Counted from the first letter of the stretch, positions 51,411 through 61,375 are shown. The stretch: 64,000 bases of DNA from CAZXYS01 sp964645005 (GCA_964645005.1 CAZXYS010000020.1:9562-73561), one strand, 5' to 3'. Notes: a model not told the origin generated them from the letters alone. Translations and numbers: made by a program.

Positions 51411-52397
51411 TCATGATACGAGAAAACTATCGACAGGTCTGCGGATGCTGGGTGCTGCAGGTTCTCCGTAACCTATTCTCATGACGAATTGTACAGGACT
51501 TTTTAGTTTCAGGGAGGATTTTATTTCATTTGCCCAAGGTTCTTCTTCCAATAATTGGGACATGGTGTGATGAAGTATTCCCAATTCCGTCAATTTTAAG
51601 CTTGCTTTTTGATAGATCTTACCGGTTTCGAACAATGAATCTATGGAATTATCTTTACTTGTTATCACCAGGAATCCGGAGCAATTTTTGACCTGTTCTT
51701 TTGCCGTGTCAACGGCTTTTTTTCTAAATGAATTGCCCATGGCGGTTTTTTCATTGAAAAAGCTATACCAGAGGAATCTTGCTATCCAGTTCATGCCGAG
51801 TGCTTCAGCAGTAAGCCCATCCTGATTATCTTTCGCTTCTTCTTTTGTAAAACGCAGCCAATTGGACAATTCCTTCTGTTTTTGATCATTAAATGATTGC
51901 TCTTCAATAGCTTGAGGGAGATTATCAGCAATCCATTTTCCCTCATTACTATCTAAAGGATAATATTTGATAAGCTCAGGTGCTATATTTGTTATTTCAT
52001 TTATCTGGTCAGGTCTTATTACTTTTGTATCATAATTAGTTCTGGTAGTTACTCTTTTTTTTATCAAATTAAGATTATTATTTTTTATCGGTGATATTTC
52101 CTTAAATTTTACTTTAAATATGTCTTTGTCTTTCAGATCATTGGCAACAATATTTATTTCAGAATCATACCCCATTTCAAGCGATGCCAGTTTCATAGTT
52201 TCTGCGAAAGCAGCAAGAGACAGAAAAGTCTCCTTGTTTGATGGATCAACTTGAGGGAGCCATCTACTGCTGTCAGATTGGATTATTATTTCGGAATTGG
52301 TGTTGACTTCAACCTTCCATGGTTGAGTATTGTGACCACTCGGTGATAAAGCTGTATAGGCTAAGATTTGTATTATTTCTTCTTTTAAATTATTCAT
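51411..52397 (-). CDS. Nitroreductase (Acg-like FMN protein)
   Basis: 328 residues. AYTALSPSGHNTQPWKVEV (about residues 13-31) is the FMN-binding start of Acg/nitroreductase-like proteins; RVTTRTNYDTK and the C-terminal LHHTMSQLLEE and MRIGYGEPAAPSIRRPV complete the fold. No signal peptide. Acg-type proteins may sequester or reduce with FMN; the substrate is unknown. Confidence 0.88.
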   Translation of the reverse strand: MNNLKEEIIQILAYTALSPSGHNTQPWKVEVNTNSEIIIQSDSSRWLPQVDPSNKETFLSLAAFAETMKLASLEMGYDSEINIVANDLKDKDIFKVKFKEISPIKNNNLNLIKKRVTTRTNYDTKVIRPDQINEITNIAPELIKYYPLDSNEGKWIADNLPQAIEEQSFNDQKQKELSNWLRFTKEEAKDNQDGLTAEALGMNWIARFLWYSFFNEKTAMGNSFRKKAVDTAKEQVKNCSGFLVITSKDNSIDSLFETGKIYQKASLKLTELGILHHTMSQLLEEEPWANEIKSSLKLKSPVQFVMRIGYGEPAAPSIRRPVDSFLVS

Positions 52398-52816
52398 TTA
52401 AACTTCTCCGTGTATAAAATTATTAAATGATCTACGGCAGACACTTGAACAGGATGTCAATAAGGGAGATAATGTTAAAATGCTGCCCCAAACAAATGAT
52501 GAATGAATTATCTTCTTTGCATGGTGACTCCCTTATAAATATCTTTTCTACATCTTTTACTGACAATTTTTATAGTCCGGGATTCATAGTTTAGATATCT
52601 TTATGTCATAACGGAAAGCATCTTATTAAATATTGATAATTTCCTTTCGTTTTCTTGGATTTTTTGTTTCATCTAATATTAGTCAATTAATTATTTAATA
52701 AAATAGTTAATAAAATTAACATGAAATAAAAAATATGTATAAGAAGAAAATAAATGATTATACAAAATTTTTCATGGAATTAAAAACATAATAAAAACTC
52801 TATAATCTAATGCTGA
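52398..52816. other. 419-base gene-free stretch
   Basis: A/T-rich DNA between two minus-strand genes. I see no repeat family, RNA gene or plausible reading frame; it must hold the promoter of the nitroreductase gene. Confidence 0.5.
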
Positions 52817-54640
52817 TTAAGCTGAATTTGCTTTGTAAAGCACAAAATTCCAGGATCTTATAAGTATTTTTTCTTCATCTTCAAGATTAATCGGCGCTGA
52901 TTCTCCGGGACCGTTCCATTCCTCGGAAGCTGAATCCAGAATCTTTTCCCATTTTTTTGATAATAAATTCGGAGCGTAATGAATATTTCTATCATTGAAG
53001 TTCATCGCAAAGAAAATTTCAATATTGTTGGTATTTCTATAAACTGTTAAAATTCTTTTCTCATCGCCGGCGATGGATTTCATTCGCCCTCTTTTTGCAG
53101 AACCAAACAGTTCTTTTCTTAAGCTAATTAATTTTTTATAGAACTGAAGCAGTATCTTACCATTGGATAGACTTCTCTTTTGCCAGTCAATTTTCGATCT
53201 GAAAAATGTATCATGATCCTGCGGGTCGGGTGGTTCTTCGTCCCAGTCGAAGGCTTTGAAATCTCTTTTTCTACCTTCACGGACAGCATTGATCAATTCT
53301 TCTTCGGTGTGACTTATGAAATATTGGAAGGGATTAGTTTCTCCGTATTCTTCACCCATGAATAACATTGGAACATAGGGAGAGAGTAGAACTGCTCCGG
53401 CGGCAAGCTTCAATGCTTCGAAAGAGACAAGTGCCGGCAATCTATCCCCGAACAGACGATTACCCGTCTGATCATGGGTCTGGCTGGAAATTATAAACCT
53501 CTCCGAAGGGATACCTATTGAGGAGCTTCCGTGGCGCTTTTTTCTGTATTCGGAGTATTTCCAATCCAGAACAAAGCCTTCATCACAGGCTTTTGCCAGA
53601 TGGCTGACTTTGCCAAAATCGATGTAGTATCCTTCTTTTTCGCCGGTCAGCAAAGCGTGCAGTGAATGGTGGAAATCGTCGCACCATTGCGCATCAAGAC
53701 CATAGCCCCCTTTGTTTCTTTCAAGAATAAGCTTTCGGTCATTCCGGTTGGTTTCACCGATCAGGAAATATTTTCTTTTTTTATGTTCAGAATAACTTTC
53801 GACAGTTTCAGCAAGTTCTTGAATGAATGGTTTGGCGCTGGCGTCGTAGATTGCATGAAGCGCATCAAGCCTCAGAGCGTCAATATGGTAATTTTCAAAC
53901 CAGTGAAGTGCATTTTCGATGAAGAAATTTCTTACACCTTCGTTGTATTTATCATCGAAGTTCATTGCTTTTCCCCACGGAGTGCCGTATTTATCCGTGA
54001 AATAGGGCGCAAAATCTTCCGGATAGCTGCCTTCCGGTCCTATGTGATTGCAGACAACATCGAGGATGACAACAATTCCGGCATTATGACAGGCATTTAC
54101 CAGATTTTTCAGCCCCGCCGGTCCGCCGTAGCTGTTCTGTACAGCAAAAGGATAAACCCCGTCATAACCCCAGTTTCTGCTTCCGGGAAACTGTGCCACA
54201 GGCATAAGTTCAATTGCATTGATGCCTGTGTCAGCAAGTTCTGGCAATCGATGTATTATAGCTTCAAAAGTTCCTTCCGGGGTAAATGTTCCGGTATGTA
54301 TTTCATAAATTATCATCTCACTAAGATCAATGCCTTGCCAGTCATCATCAGTCCAATTATATTTGCTGTGGTCTATTACCTGCGAAGCCTGGTGAACGGT
54401 ATCCGGCTGATACGATGAAGCGGGATCAGGGCGGAGTATATCTTCGCCAAGTTTGTAAAAGTATTTTGTTTTCGGGTGAATATCGTCAATGCTCACATTC
54501 CAGTATCCATTATTCATCCTTTCCATAGGAATTGTTTTTTTATCCGGCGATACAATCTCCAATTCTACATTCTCTGAATATGGTGCCCAGACAGTGAATT
54601 CACATTTATTTCCCTTTATTAAATTTGCTCCGATCTTCAT
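52817..54640 (-). CDS. treZ: Malto-oligosyltrehalose trehalohydrolase
   Basis: 607 residues, GH13. N-terminal beta domain (CEFTVWAPYSENVELEIV), catalytic barrel with GYDGVYPFAVQNSYGG, VVCNH, IDALRLDALHAIYD (nucleophile Asp), FLIGETNRND (acid/base Glu) and SQTHDQTGNR (third Asp), then a C-terminal beta domain. TreZ releases trehalose from maltooligosyltrehalose made by TreY; treY is not adjacent in the window. Suggests osmo- or carbon-storage trehalose. Confidence 0.94.
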   Translation of the reverse strand: MKIGANLIKGNKCEFTVWAPYSENVELEIVSPDKKTIPMERMNNGYWNVSIDDIHPKTKYFYKLGEDILRPDPASSYQPDTVHQASQVIDHSKYNWTDDDWQGIDLSEMIIYEIHTGTFTPEGTFEAIIHRLPELADTGINAIELMPVAQFPGSRNWGYDGVYPFAVQNSYGGPAGLKNLVNACHNAGIVVILDVVCNHIGPEGSYPEDFAPYFTDKYGTPWGKAMNFDDKYNEGVRNFFIENALHWFENYHIDALRLDALHAIYDASAKPFIQELAETVESYSEHKKRKYFLIGETNRNDRKLILERNKGGYGLDAQWCDDFHHSLHALLTGEKEGYYIDFGKVSHLAKACDEGFVLDWKYSEYRKKRHGSSSIGIPSERFIISSQTHDQTGNRLFGDRLPALVSFEALKLAAGAVLLSPYVPMLFMGEEYGETNPFQYFISHTEEELINAVREGRKRDFKAFDWDEEPPDPQDHDTFFRSKIDWQKRSLSNGKILLQFYKKLISLRKELFGSAKRGRMKSIAGDEKRILTVYRNTNNIEIFFAMNFNDRNIHYAPNLLSKKWEKILDSASEEWNGPGESAPINLEDEEKILIRSWNFVLYKANSA

Positions 54641-55063
54641 AATAATGAACCTATATGTTGAAAAAACATGTTTTAAGACTTAAATAATAAATTAAAAGGT
54701 ATTAAAGCGAATTTTTTAAGAAAAATCGTATAAAATTATCAATTTCAATTTGTTTTTATGTTAAAAATGAAAGTCCGGACGAAGGTCGACGGCATAAAGG
54801 AAATCTTTATCAGCGCCTCCGAGGAAAAATTGTAATTTGTATGTTACTAATATAATAAAGTTTTTGTAAAATGCAAAATTTTTTTTAATGAAATAAATTT
54901 TGATTTTTTGTCTATAGATTGAGGTTGTCCCATAATTGGATATATTCATGAAATACTATTCTGAACGCCATAAAGAATATAGTCTTCTTAAGATTCCTGC
55001 ATACGCAGGAATGACATTCCAATGTATTTTGTTTTGGGAAAGTTCCCGTCGATGATAAAGTCC
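54641..55063. other. 423-base gene-free stretch with a possible gene remnant
   Basis: On the minus strand the frame ending near 54761 reads QFFLGGADKDFLYAVDLRPD before a stop, which looks protein-like for about 25 codons but is preceded by A/T-rich noise; it may be the 3' remnant of a lost gene. Near 54995 there is a small palindrome GATTCCTGCATACGCAGGAA. Nothing else recognised. Confidence 0.4.
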
Positions 55064-55852
55064 CTACTTCATCTCCTTTGACATTACCACTCTTCTGCAG
55101 CGCTTCTTCCAATCATCTGTGGATTCATCGGGGCGTTTCTCGAGTAGTTCCGATTCGCCCGCCGAGCGGACTTCCATGAATTTTTCTGGGACGCCTTCCT
55201 TTTGCAGTTCGTCCATAAGAAATTGAGCGCGGTTCTCACCTAATTTTCGATTAAAAGATTCGGCGCCGTCGCTGTCTGTATGACCGGTGATAATTATCTT
55301 CTCCAGATAATCCTGGTATTTAATAAGGTCGCGGGCAACATTTTCGATAGCCTGCTGCCAGCGAATATTCGTTTCATTGCCATCTTCATCGAGTATAAAT
55401 GGATAGGGATCTTCATATTTGTTCGTTGGGAAATTCAAACGCAGACTGAGTTCGGAAGATAGTTTGAAGTCGTGCTCAACAGTTTGTGTTGTATCTTCCG
55501 TCGAGACGCGCACTTTAAATGCGTCGTAGAAAAATTCTGGTGCCTGCGCTTTTACTTCGACGTCCATCCCCTTGGGGACATCGACTTCATAAGCGCCGGA
55601 AGCATTTGCCTTAGTTTGAGAAATTATTTTGTTCCTGGTCATCTCCGTAACGGTGATATCCGCATTTGGTACAGGTTTATCATCTTTTGCAGTACGAACA
55701 TCACCTTTTAACTGGAAAGAGAATTCCTTGCGCTTTTTAGGATCGCCGATCTTTTGCTCTCTGTCCTGCTGGCAGAACGTATTTTCCGGCATTAGTAAAA
55801 TGATACCTATCAACATTATTATAAATATTGATATTTTATTTGATTTTCTCAT
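55064..55852 (-). CDS. OmpA-family protein with carboxypeptidase-regulatory-like domain
   Basis: 262 residues; signal peptide MRKSNKISIFIIMLIGIILL cut near FCQ. Residues ~45-125 form a CnaB-like beta domain (NADITVTEMTRNKIISQTKA), and residues ~135-262 an OmpA-like domain with IIITGHTDSDGAESFNRKLG and RAQFLMDELQKEGV. Binds peptidoglycan in the periplasm. 16 bases downstream of the 23-residue-repeat gene on the same strand, so probably the same operon. Confidence 0.88.
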   Translation of the reverse strand: MRKSNKISIFIIMLIGIILLMPENTFCQQDREQKIGDPKKRKEFSFQLKGDVRTAKDDKPVPNADITVTEMTRNKIISQTKANASGAYEVDVPKGMDVEVKAQAPEFFYDAFKVRVSTEDTTQTVEHDFKLSSELSLRLNFPTNKYEDPYPFILDEDGNETNIRWQQAIENVARDLIKYQDYLEKIIITGHTDSDGAESFNRKLGENRAQFLMDELQKEGVPEKFMEVRSAGESELLEKRPDESTDDWKKRCRRVVMSKEMK

Positions 55853-55867
55853 GTCAACTCCCCAAGA

Positions 55868-57115
55868 TTACGGTTCAACAAAAATTACATCACCTTCGTT
55901 ATCGTGCAGCCTTATCAAGCCATGCCTTTTTATTGAGTCCAGCCCCATGTAGCCTCGTTCGTAGCCTTCAGCGCTGTATACCTGCAACTGACCGTTGTTA
56001 TGTTCGGAAGTGCCGCAGAACACGCTGAGTCTGCCCTGCACATTCCAGGTTCTAAGTTGACCGTTGCCATCGGATGCTGTTCCTACATAAGTGGTCATCT
56101 GCTCTCGGGTATTCCAGGTTCTTAGCTGACCATTCCCAACAGAGCTTGTCCCCAAAAAAGTGCTCATCTGGCGGTCTTTGTTGAAGGTCTGCACTACTCC
56201 GCTACCGGAGGCATTTGTACCAAAATTGCCAGTTTCGCCGCCTGTTTTGTTATAAGTCTGAACTAAACCGCCGCCGTCGGGGTTAGCTCCTAAATTTGCA
56301 ATCTCCGTTCGATTTTTGTTATATGTTTGAAGCAAGCCGTGTCCGTCTTCTTCGCTTCCGAGTCTGACACTAACATTTCCGGGGGTATTGAAGGTCTGAA
56401 CATAACCCGTGCCGAATTGATTGGTGCCTATCCTCGCAGTTTCGGTTTCGCTATTATTAAAAGTCCTTAGCTGCCCGGCGCTGTCTGCAATAGAACCGGC
56501 GAGCAGTGTCCTTTTACCGGCATAGTTAAAAGTCTTGAGAACTCCATTACTATTTTCATCAGCGCCGAAAACTCCTATGGCATCACCATTTTGGTTGTAA
56601 AGTGTTGCTTTTCCTCCATGTATCTGCCCGGACATTTTCCCTGAGCCGGAATAAAATACATTCACATAGCCGTTGGCATTCCCTTTGTTATTACTTATCT
56701 CGGTAGTGATGTTTCCTCCGGCATCCTTAACCCTCAGTAAACCAATACCGTCATTATCGGAGCCGAAGTACCCGGTTTGTGCTCCGGTTGAATTATAGGC
56801 AGCAAACATACCGTTGCCTGCTGTTCCTGTCCCCGCGAAAGCCGTCATTTTACCATCCTTATTGTAAAGCATGGCGGTTCCCCGATCATTTTTATCAGTA
56901 CCGAAGTAGCCAGTTTCATTTCCCTGGGAATTGAATGTCCTAAGATATCCGTCGGACAGAACTGCTACTACATTGTCATTCTTATCAACGATAGTCAATT
57001 GCTTGACGACAAGATTCTCATAAATGGTTTGGATATTGGTTGCGCCCAGCGTTACAAATATCAGCGCCGACGCAAGCATCCCGATTATTATACTGCGTAA
57101 ATCGAGTTTTTTCAT
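55868..57115 (-). CDS. 23-residue-repeat, probable beta-solenoid envelope protein
   Basis: 415 residues. N-terminal hydrophobic segment (SIIIGMLASALIFVTLGAT, residues 7-25) as signal anchor, then a short linker and about 15 tandem units, mostly 23 residues, with pattern G-x-[LV]-x-T-[FYW]-N-x(8-9)-G (GLVQTYNKTGGETGNFGT, GVVQTFNKDRQMSTFLGT, GQLRTWNTREQMTTYVGT). Two units near residues 140-185 deviate in length. Such short glycine/asparagine-punctuated repeats fit a beta-solenoid or phage-fibre-like fold. I do not recognise a named family. Followed by an OmpA-domain gene in the same transcript, which suggests a wall-anchored surface structure. Confidence 0.8.
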   Translation of the reverse strand: MKKLDLRSIIIGMLASALIFVTLGATNIQTIYENLVVKQLTIVDKNDNVVAVLSDGYLRTFNSQGNETGYFGTDKNDRGTAMLYNKDGKMTAFAGTGTAGNGMFAAYNSTGAQTGYFGSDNDGIGLLRVKDAGGNITTEISNNKGNANGYVNVFYSGSGKMSGQIHGGKATLYNQNGDAIGVFGADENSNGVLKTFNYAGKRTLLAGSIADSAGQLRTFNNSETETARIGTNQFGTGYVQTFNTPGNVSVRLGSEEDGHGLLQTYNKNRTEIANLGANPDGGGLVQTYNKTGGETGNFGTNASGSGVVQTFNKDRQMSTFLGTSSVGNGQLRTWNTREQMTTYVGTASDGNGQLRTWNVQGRLSVFCGTSEHNNGQLQVYSAEGYERGYMGLDSIKRHGLIRLHDNEGDVIFVEP

Positions 57116-57513
57116 ATATACCCCCTTAATTTTTTGAATTATTTATATTAAATTTTAACATCCTTAGCGTTTTACGTTTAATATTTCTTATATTCTCTAA
57201 TATGAGTGTATATTTCAGATAGAAAGAAAAACCGGTTGAAATTTAAGCGAAAATAAAAATAAGTAAATTATAATTATTTATCAAAATCATATTGATTATG
57301 CGGTTAGGAAATTAAAAATCCAGATAAGATTCCATAGCATAAATTTATATAAATATTATTACAAATTATTTTGAACTTAATAAATAGTTTTACAGAGATA
57401 TTAGCTTCATGAAGTATAAATTAGTTGTGCATTTCTGGTATTTTAAAGAATATTATTTTTAATCATTGATTCAAATTAAAAATAATAGAAATAAACATTT
57501 GCCAATTTTAACA
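57116..57513. other. 398-base gene-free stretch
   Basis: A/T-rich intergenic DNA between two minus-strand genes; AAGGGGG lies 8-9 bases before the ATG at 57115. No repeat family or open frame recognised. Confidence 0.5.
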
Positions 57514-60312
57514 TTACCTCTTCCCTACTATCATTTTCTTTGTAATTATTTCGCCTGAGGCGCTGAGTCTGTAAAAATATGCCCCCGGAGAGAGTTTTGC
57601 GGTACTCAGATTAATTTTATGTCTGCCCTGTTTAAAATATGATTGGGTGAGGGTCTTTATGGAATTTCCGGATATATCATAGAGTTTCATTTCTACGTAA
57701 GAGGATTGTGGGAGGTGAAATTCTATAGTAGTAGAGTTAAGAGCGGGGTTTGGGTAGTTCTGATATAGTGAAACGGATTTTTGATAGGAAGAGTTTACTG
57801 AAACGTGGTCTTTGTCTATGTTTGAAGTCCAGATGCCATAACCCTGCGTGGCAACCGCAACCAAACCGTCGCTTTCGCGGGTGACTACCATATCGGTTAT
57901 GATATTGCCCATTTGATCTGGTGATTGCAATGTCCATGATGTTTTGTCGCCGTTGAGGTGGGTTGTTGCAAATAGTCCGCTGCTTGTAGCGGCGAAATAT
58001 ACAGTGTCTCCGTATTCTGTGTAAAGGAGGTCGAACCAGCGCACTGATGGACCGGCACCGGTGCCGTCGGGATTCTCTTCCAGATTGCCGCTTATTGAAT
58101 GCCAGGTGCTGCCGAAATCTGTGCTGCGGTAAATACTATTGACATTATAATTTGAGAAAACAACATAAATATCTTCCGAATTTTCATGGTCGTCAACATG
58201 GATGCAGGATATAAAGCCATTCTTTGGGAATTCGGAGCCTGTGAGATCTTCGTGAGTTACTGTTCCATTGTCAACACCCGCAGCTCCGTATAGATTTCCT
58301 TTGTTGGTGCCGAAAAAGATAATGTTCTGATGTTTTTCAGACATTTCGATCGCGGTGATCTGTTCGTTTTCGAGGGGATTTTGGAGGATGTCTTCCCAGT
58401 TTTTTCTTGCTTCTCTCCAATTATCAAGGGAATTGAAAACATCTTTCTTCCTGATAATATTATTGCTCTTGCAAACATAAAGTATATCGTTAGTTACAGG
58501 ATCCAATTCAAAATTTGTATAAAATCTATAATCACCCTGGCGGTTTTCATCAACCAGGTAAGCACCACTTACCGAATCCATTCCTCCTGTATATTTTAGA
58601 CCTATTATATATCCATTTTGTGCAGAGGTAAGAATGAAATCTTTTTTCGAAGCGATCGCACAATCCATTCCATCACCACTGCCTACATTAAACCATGACT
58701 CTGCGGGATCATCAGTAATAGTCATATAACTGTTATTGTCCTGTAATCCTCCGACCAGCCAGTCTTTTTTCTCTCCGGATTCATCTATCGCCACAGCATA
58801 AAATTGACTGGTCAGCAGGGCGTTATCCATGTTCCTCCATATCACTGAATCAGCGCTGATATTATTGGTTTTGTGGATGCCTCCGTCATTAGCAAGGTAG
58901 GCAGCATTTGGATCCGAGTTTAGAAAAACCATATCATGCATATCAGGATGGGCAAACCATTGATCTTGTCCATATCCAGCTATATTTTTCCATTTAAATG
59001 GGCTGCTAAAAGCCTCGAATGATCTTATTAGGTTTATGCCGCCGAGAAAAACCATATTTTCTTCTTCCGGATGTGCCTCGACGAAGAAGGCATAACCGCC
59101 AAGAGAATTATAAAGTGAGTCGGTTCTGTGATTAAAATCCTGGTATGGAAGATTATCAGACAGATTTATGTAATTATATTTATCTTTTTCAGAATCATAA
59201 GTCAGTTTCCATATATTATGGATAGATTGAGTAAAATAATACCATGGATTGTCATCATAGACGGGCTGTTCAGTGAAGGCATAGATAATATTTTCGTTTG
59301 AGGGTGCAATCTCCAGCTTTACTGTACGGTAGTATTCGTGGAAATCCGGATGAGTTATATCAACCCAATTTTCGCCGTCATTTGAGCGGAAAATGCCATG
59401 AATAGACGGTTCTATTCCACTCATGGTAAAATTCGAAATGGCAGCAAATTTTGTTCCGTCTGATGAAATTTCAATATCCGTACAAAAAGCTTTATTTTCA
59501 AGATCGCCAAGAACTTTCTCCCAGCTTGCACCGCCGTCGGTCGAGCGCATTATAGCTCCGTAACACGCGGCATAGACAATATCTTTATTATCAACAGTGT
59601 GGTCGATTGCAATATCCCATACTCCCTGAAATACTTCGGATAATTGACCTTCGTGACCTCCTGTCGTGGATTCAAGCTGTTCCCATGTGGCGCCATTATC
59701 AATTGATTTAAATATACCATTGCCGCAGCCGATAGTTCGCATAACTGTGGATATTTTGCGGTCGGTCGTACTTAGCAATTCGCCGGTGCCATAATACCAG
59801 ATGTCGTTTTTGCCTTCGCGGCTATCCTGTTCTATGCAAGTTGCACTTTGAACTACATTAGGAGCTGTAGTCTTCGTCCATGACTGCCCGGCATCCATTG
59901 ACCGCCAAAGCCCGCCCGAAGCACTGCCGGCAAGCAGGATATCTTCGTTCCTGATGTCGAAGGCTATGCACTTCATTCTGCCTCCTATATTGGCTGGACC
60001 GCGGTTTACCCACTCCACGGATAACAACTCAGTTCTCTTATTCTTTAATGACCTTATATCAGGCATAGCTGCCACATAGAGCATTTCTCTGGCTTTGATA
60101 TTGGGCGGCAATTGATTTGTTCCAGGATCTCTTGTTCTTTCGAATTCATACTCAGCACGCATAAGGCTCATTTGAGCGGGGGAAAGCTTTTTTGAAAGTT
60201 CGGGGATATTGAAGTCATGTTTTTTCTCAGGTTTATTAACCAGTATCAATGTCATTGTGGATATTGCGAATAATGTTAGTGCTGCTATAAATATGATGGA
60301 TTTAGTTTTCAT
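57514..60312 (-). CDS. Secreted BNR/VPS10-type beta-propeller protein with T9SS sorting domain
   Basis: 932 residues. Signal anchor (SIIFIAALTLFAISTMTLIL), then BNR/sortilin-like repeats with Asp-box motifs (SMDAGQSWTK, SIDNGATWEQ, STDGGASWEK, STDFGSTWHS) forming one or two beta-propellers over residues ~100-830, and a C-terminal T9SS type A domain (LYQNYPNPALNSTTIEFHLP, ending KKMIVGKR). Family members are secreted or surface proteins annotated as glycosyl hydrolase- or photosystem-stability-like; enzymatic activity is uncertain. Confidence 0.9.
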   Translation of the reverse strand: MKTKSIIFIAALTLFAISTMTLILVNKPEKKHDFNIPELSKKLSPAQMSLMRAEYEFERTRDPGTNQLPPNIKAREMLYVAAMPDIRSLKNKRTELLSVEWVNRGPANIGGRMKCIAFDIRNEDILLAGSASGGLWRSMDAGQSWTKTTAPNVVQSATCIEQDSREGKNDIWYYGTGELLSTTDRKISTVMRTIGCGNGIFKSIDNGATWEQLESTTGGHEGQLSEVFQGVWDIAIDHTVDNKDIVYAACYGAIMRSTDGGASWEKVLGDLENKAFCTDIEISSDGTKFAAISNFTMSGIEPSIHGIFRSNDGENWVDITHPDFHEYYRTVKLEIAPSNENIIYAFTEQPVYDDNPWYYFTQSIHNIWKLTYDSEKDKYNYINLSDNLPYQDFNHRTDSLYNSLGGYAFFVEAHPEEENMVFLGGINLIRSFEAFSSPFKWKNIAGYGQDQWFAHPDMHDMVFLNSDPNAAYLANDGGIHKTNNISADSVIWRNMDNALLTSQFYAVAIDESGEKKDWLVGGLQDNNSYMTITDDPAESWFNVGSGDGMDCAIASKKDFILTSAQNGYIIGLKYTGGMDSVSGAYLVDENRQGDYRFYTNFELDPVTNDILYVCKSNNIIRKKDVFNSLDNWREARKNWEDILQNPLENEQITAIEMSEKHQNIIFFGTNKGNLYGAAGVDNGTVTHEDLTGSEFPKNGFISCIHVDDHENSEDIYVVFSNYNVNSIYRSTDFGSTWHSISGNLEENPDGTGAGPSVRWFDLLYTEYGDTVYFAATSSGLFATTHLNGDKTSWTLQSPDQMGNIITDMVVTRESDGLVAVATQGYGIWTSNIDKDHVSVNSSYQKSVSLYQNYPNPALNSTTIEFHLPQSSYVEMKLYDISGNSIKTLTQSYFKQGRHKINLSTAKLSPGAYFYRLSASGEIITKKMIVGKR

Positions 60313-60516
60313 TGCTATTCCTTAAAAATTCTTATCAATTTTTACTAATATAAATGAATAACAGCTCAAATCAAAAATATAGTTACAGATTTTTAATTAG
60401 TACCTAAATTTCTAAAGTAAAAAATTAAAGAAAAAAAATCAGTTTTAATTTCTTTAAAAAGTAAATTATATAACATTTATGTTCATTAATCCCTGAAAAT
60501 ACATTAGAAAAATTCT

Positions 60517-60579
60517 CTCATTCCTAAGTCCCTTCTCCCAATGGAAGAAGGGACTTTCAGTGTAATAAGAAATTCTTAC
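60517..60579. repeat. Partial CCCTCATCCC-family element (inverted relative to 47259)
   Basis: CTCATTCCTAAGTCCCTTCT through TTTCAGTGTAATAAGAAATT; matches the reverse complement of the right half of 47259-47360 with a few changes. Confidence 0.75.
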
Positions 60580-60743
60580 TGAGGCTGCCCCAAAAGTAAG
60601 GAACTGTGGTCATAGTTCGACTCCGCTCGCTATGACACTCCTATAAACACTTGTTTTTGTCATCCTGAGCTGAACTTGCGAAATCCCGCTTTAGCGGGGT
60701 GAAGTCGAAGGATAGACAAACACGACTTATGAGTCAGCCTCAG
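60579..60743. repeat. 165-base element with CTGAGGCTG terminal inverted repeats
   Basis: Perfect 9-base ends CTGAGGCTG/CAGCCTCAG, no reading frame, internal hairpin CCCGCTTTAGCGGG. MITE-like; only one copy in the window. It abuts the 60517 element directly. Confidence 0.65.
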
Positions 60744-60983
60744 ATGGTCTGGTGCGGTTATTGCAGTGATTGGTTCGATTGACCGGACTTTGATTTGTAA
60801 TCAAGATGATTTTTTTGCTGTGTAAATTATTGATATTATTGAACTTATTTTTTTGAAAAAAAACTTGCTTTTTTCAAAAATAAGTTTATATTAGTAATTG
60901 TAAATAAATTAAGTGGAAAAAAAGTATGAAGGAATTAACTGATAAGTAAAAATTAAGTAAAAGATCACACTGATTTTACCCCT

Positions 60984-61009
60984 CGTTACTAAATTCCGAT
61001 TTAGTAACG
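60984..61009 (-). repeat. AAAT-core hairpin element D
   Basis: CGTTACTAAAT and ATTTAGTAACG around TCCG; in reverse orientation the flanking text (AAAGTAAAACTTTTT) resembles the AAGTACAACTTT of element A. Confidence 0.75.
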
Positions 61010-61056
61010 TTTCTTTTTTAAAAAGTTTTACTTTGATTCATGTCCGGTAGTACAGT

Positions 61057-61110
61057 CAAAGTACAACTATTGTGAAATATAGATTCCCAAATCGGAATTT
61101 GGGAATCAGG
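61057..61110 (+). repeat. AAAT-core hairpin element C
   Basis: Hairpin 61082-61107 with arm GATTCCCAAAT, loop CGGA and matching arm; preceded by CAAAGTACAACTATTGTGAA, matching the element A flank. Confidence 0.8.
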
Positions 61111-61117
61111 AGCTTAT

Positions 61118-61265
61118 TCAATTACGAATTAATACAACCCGCTGAATCCCACTTTTTTAAGGGGGAATTAGATTCCTGCCCTGCTGAAGCAGGATCTAAA
61201 GACATTCGCATGAATGACAGGATTAATACAACCCGCTGAATCCCACTTTTTTAAAAGGGAGTAAT
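61118..61265 (+). repeat. Two degenerate C/G-run elements
   Basis: ATTACGAATTAATACAACCC at 61121 and GATTAATACAACCCGCTGAA at about 61223, each followed by TCCCACTTTTTTAA and a G run; related to 8019-8067 and 9040-9080 but the hairpin arms are imperfect. Confidence 0.6.
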
Positions 61266-61375
61266 CGAATGTTTCCCCCTTTTTTACCTTACTATTGGTT
61301 TTGTTGCTTTTCATTTGTTAAATTATAAGATTAGTAATTCTGTAATTTTTAAAACTTTTTGAACTCTTAATTCAA

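Larger units (their letters stand above)
60313..61375. other. 1063-base gene-free stretch packed with dispersed repeats
   Basis: Between the divergent BNR-protein gene and recG. Contains, in order, a partial CCCTCATCCC-family element, a 165-base CTGAGGCTG-TIR element, AAAT-core hairpins D and C and two degenerate C/G-run elements (listed separately). About 150 bases of A/T-rich DNA remain directly upstream of recG. No gene. Confidence 0.7.

Noticed and set aside
7929..61107. Dispersed hairpins as Rho-independent terminators
   Set aside because: Most lack a T run and lie far from gene ends with shared flanks, so they fit repeat elements better.
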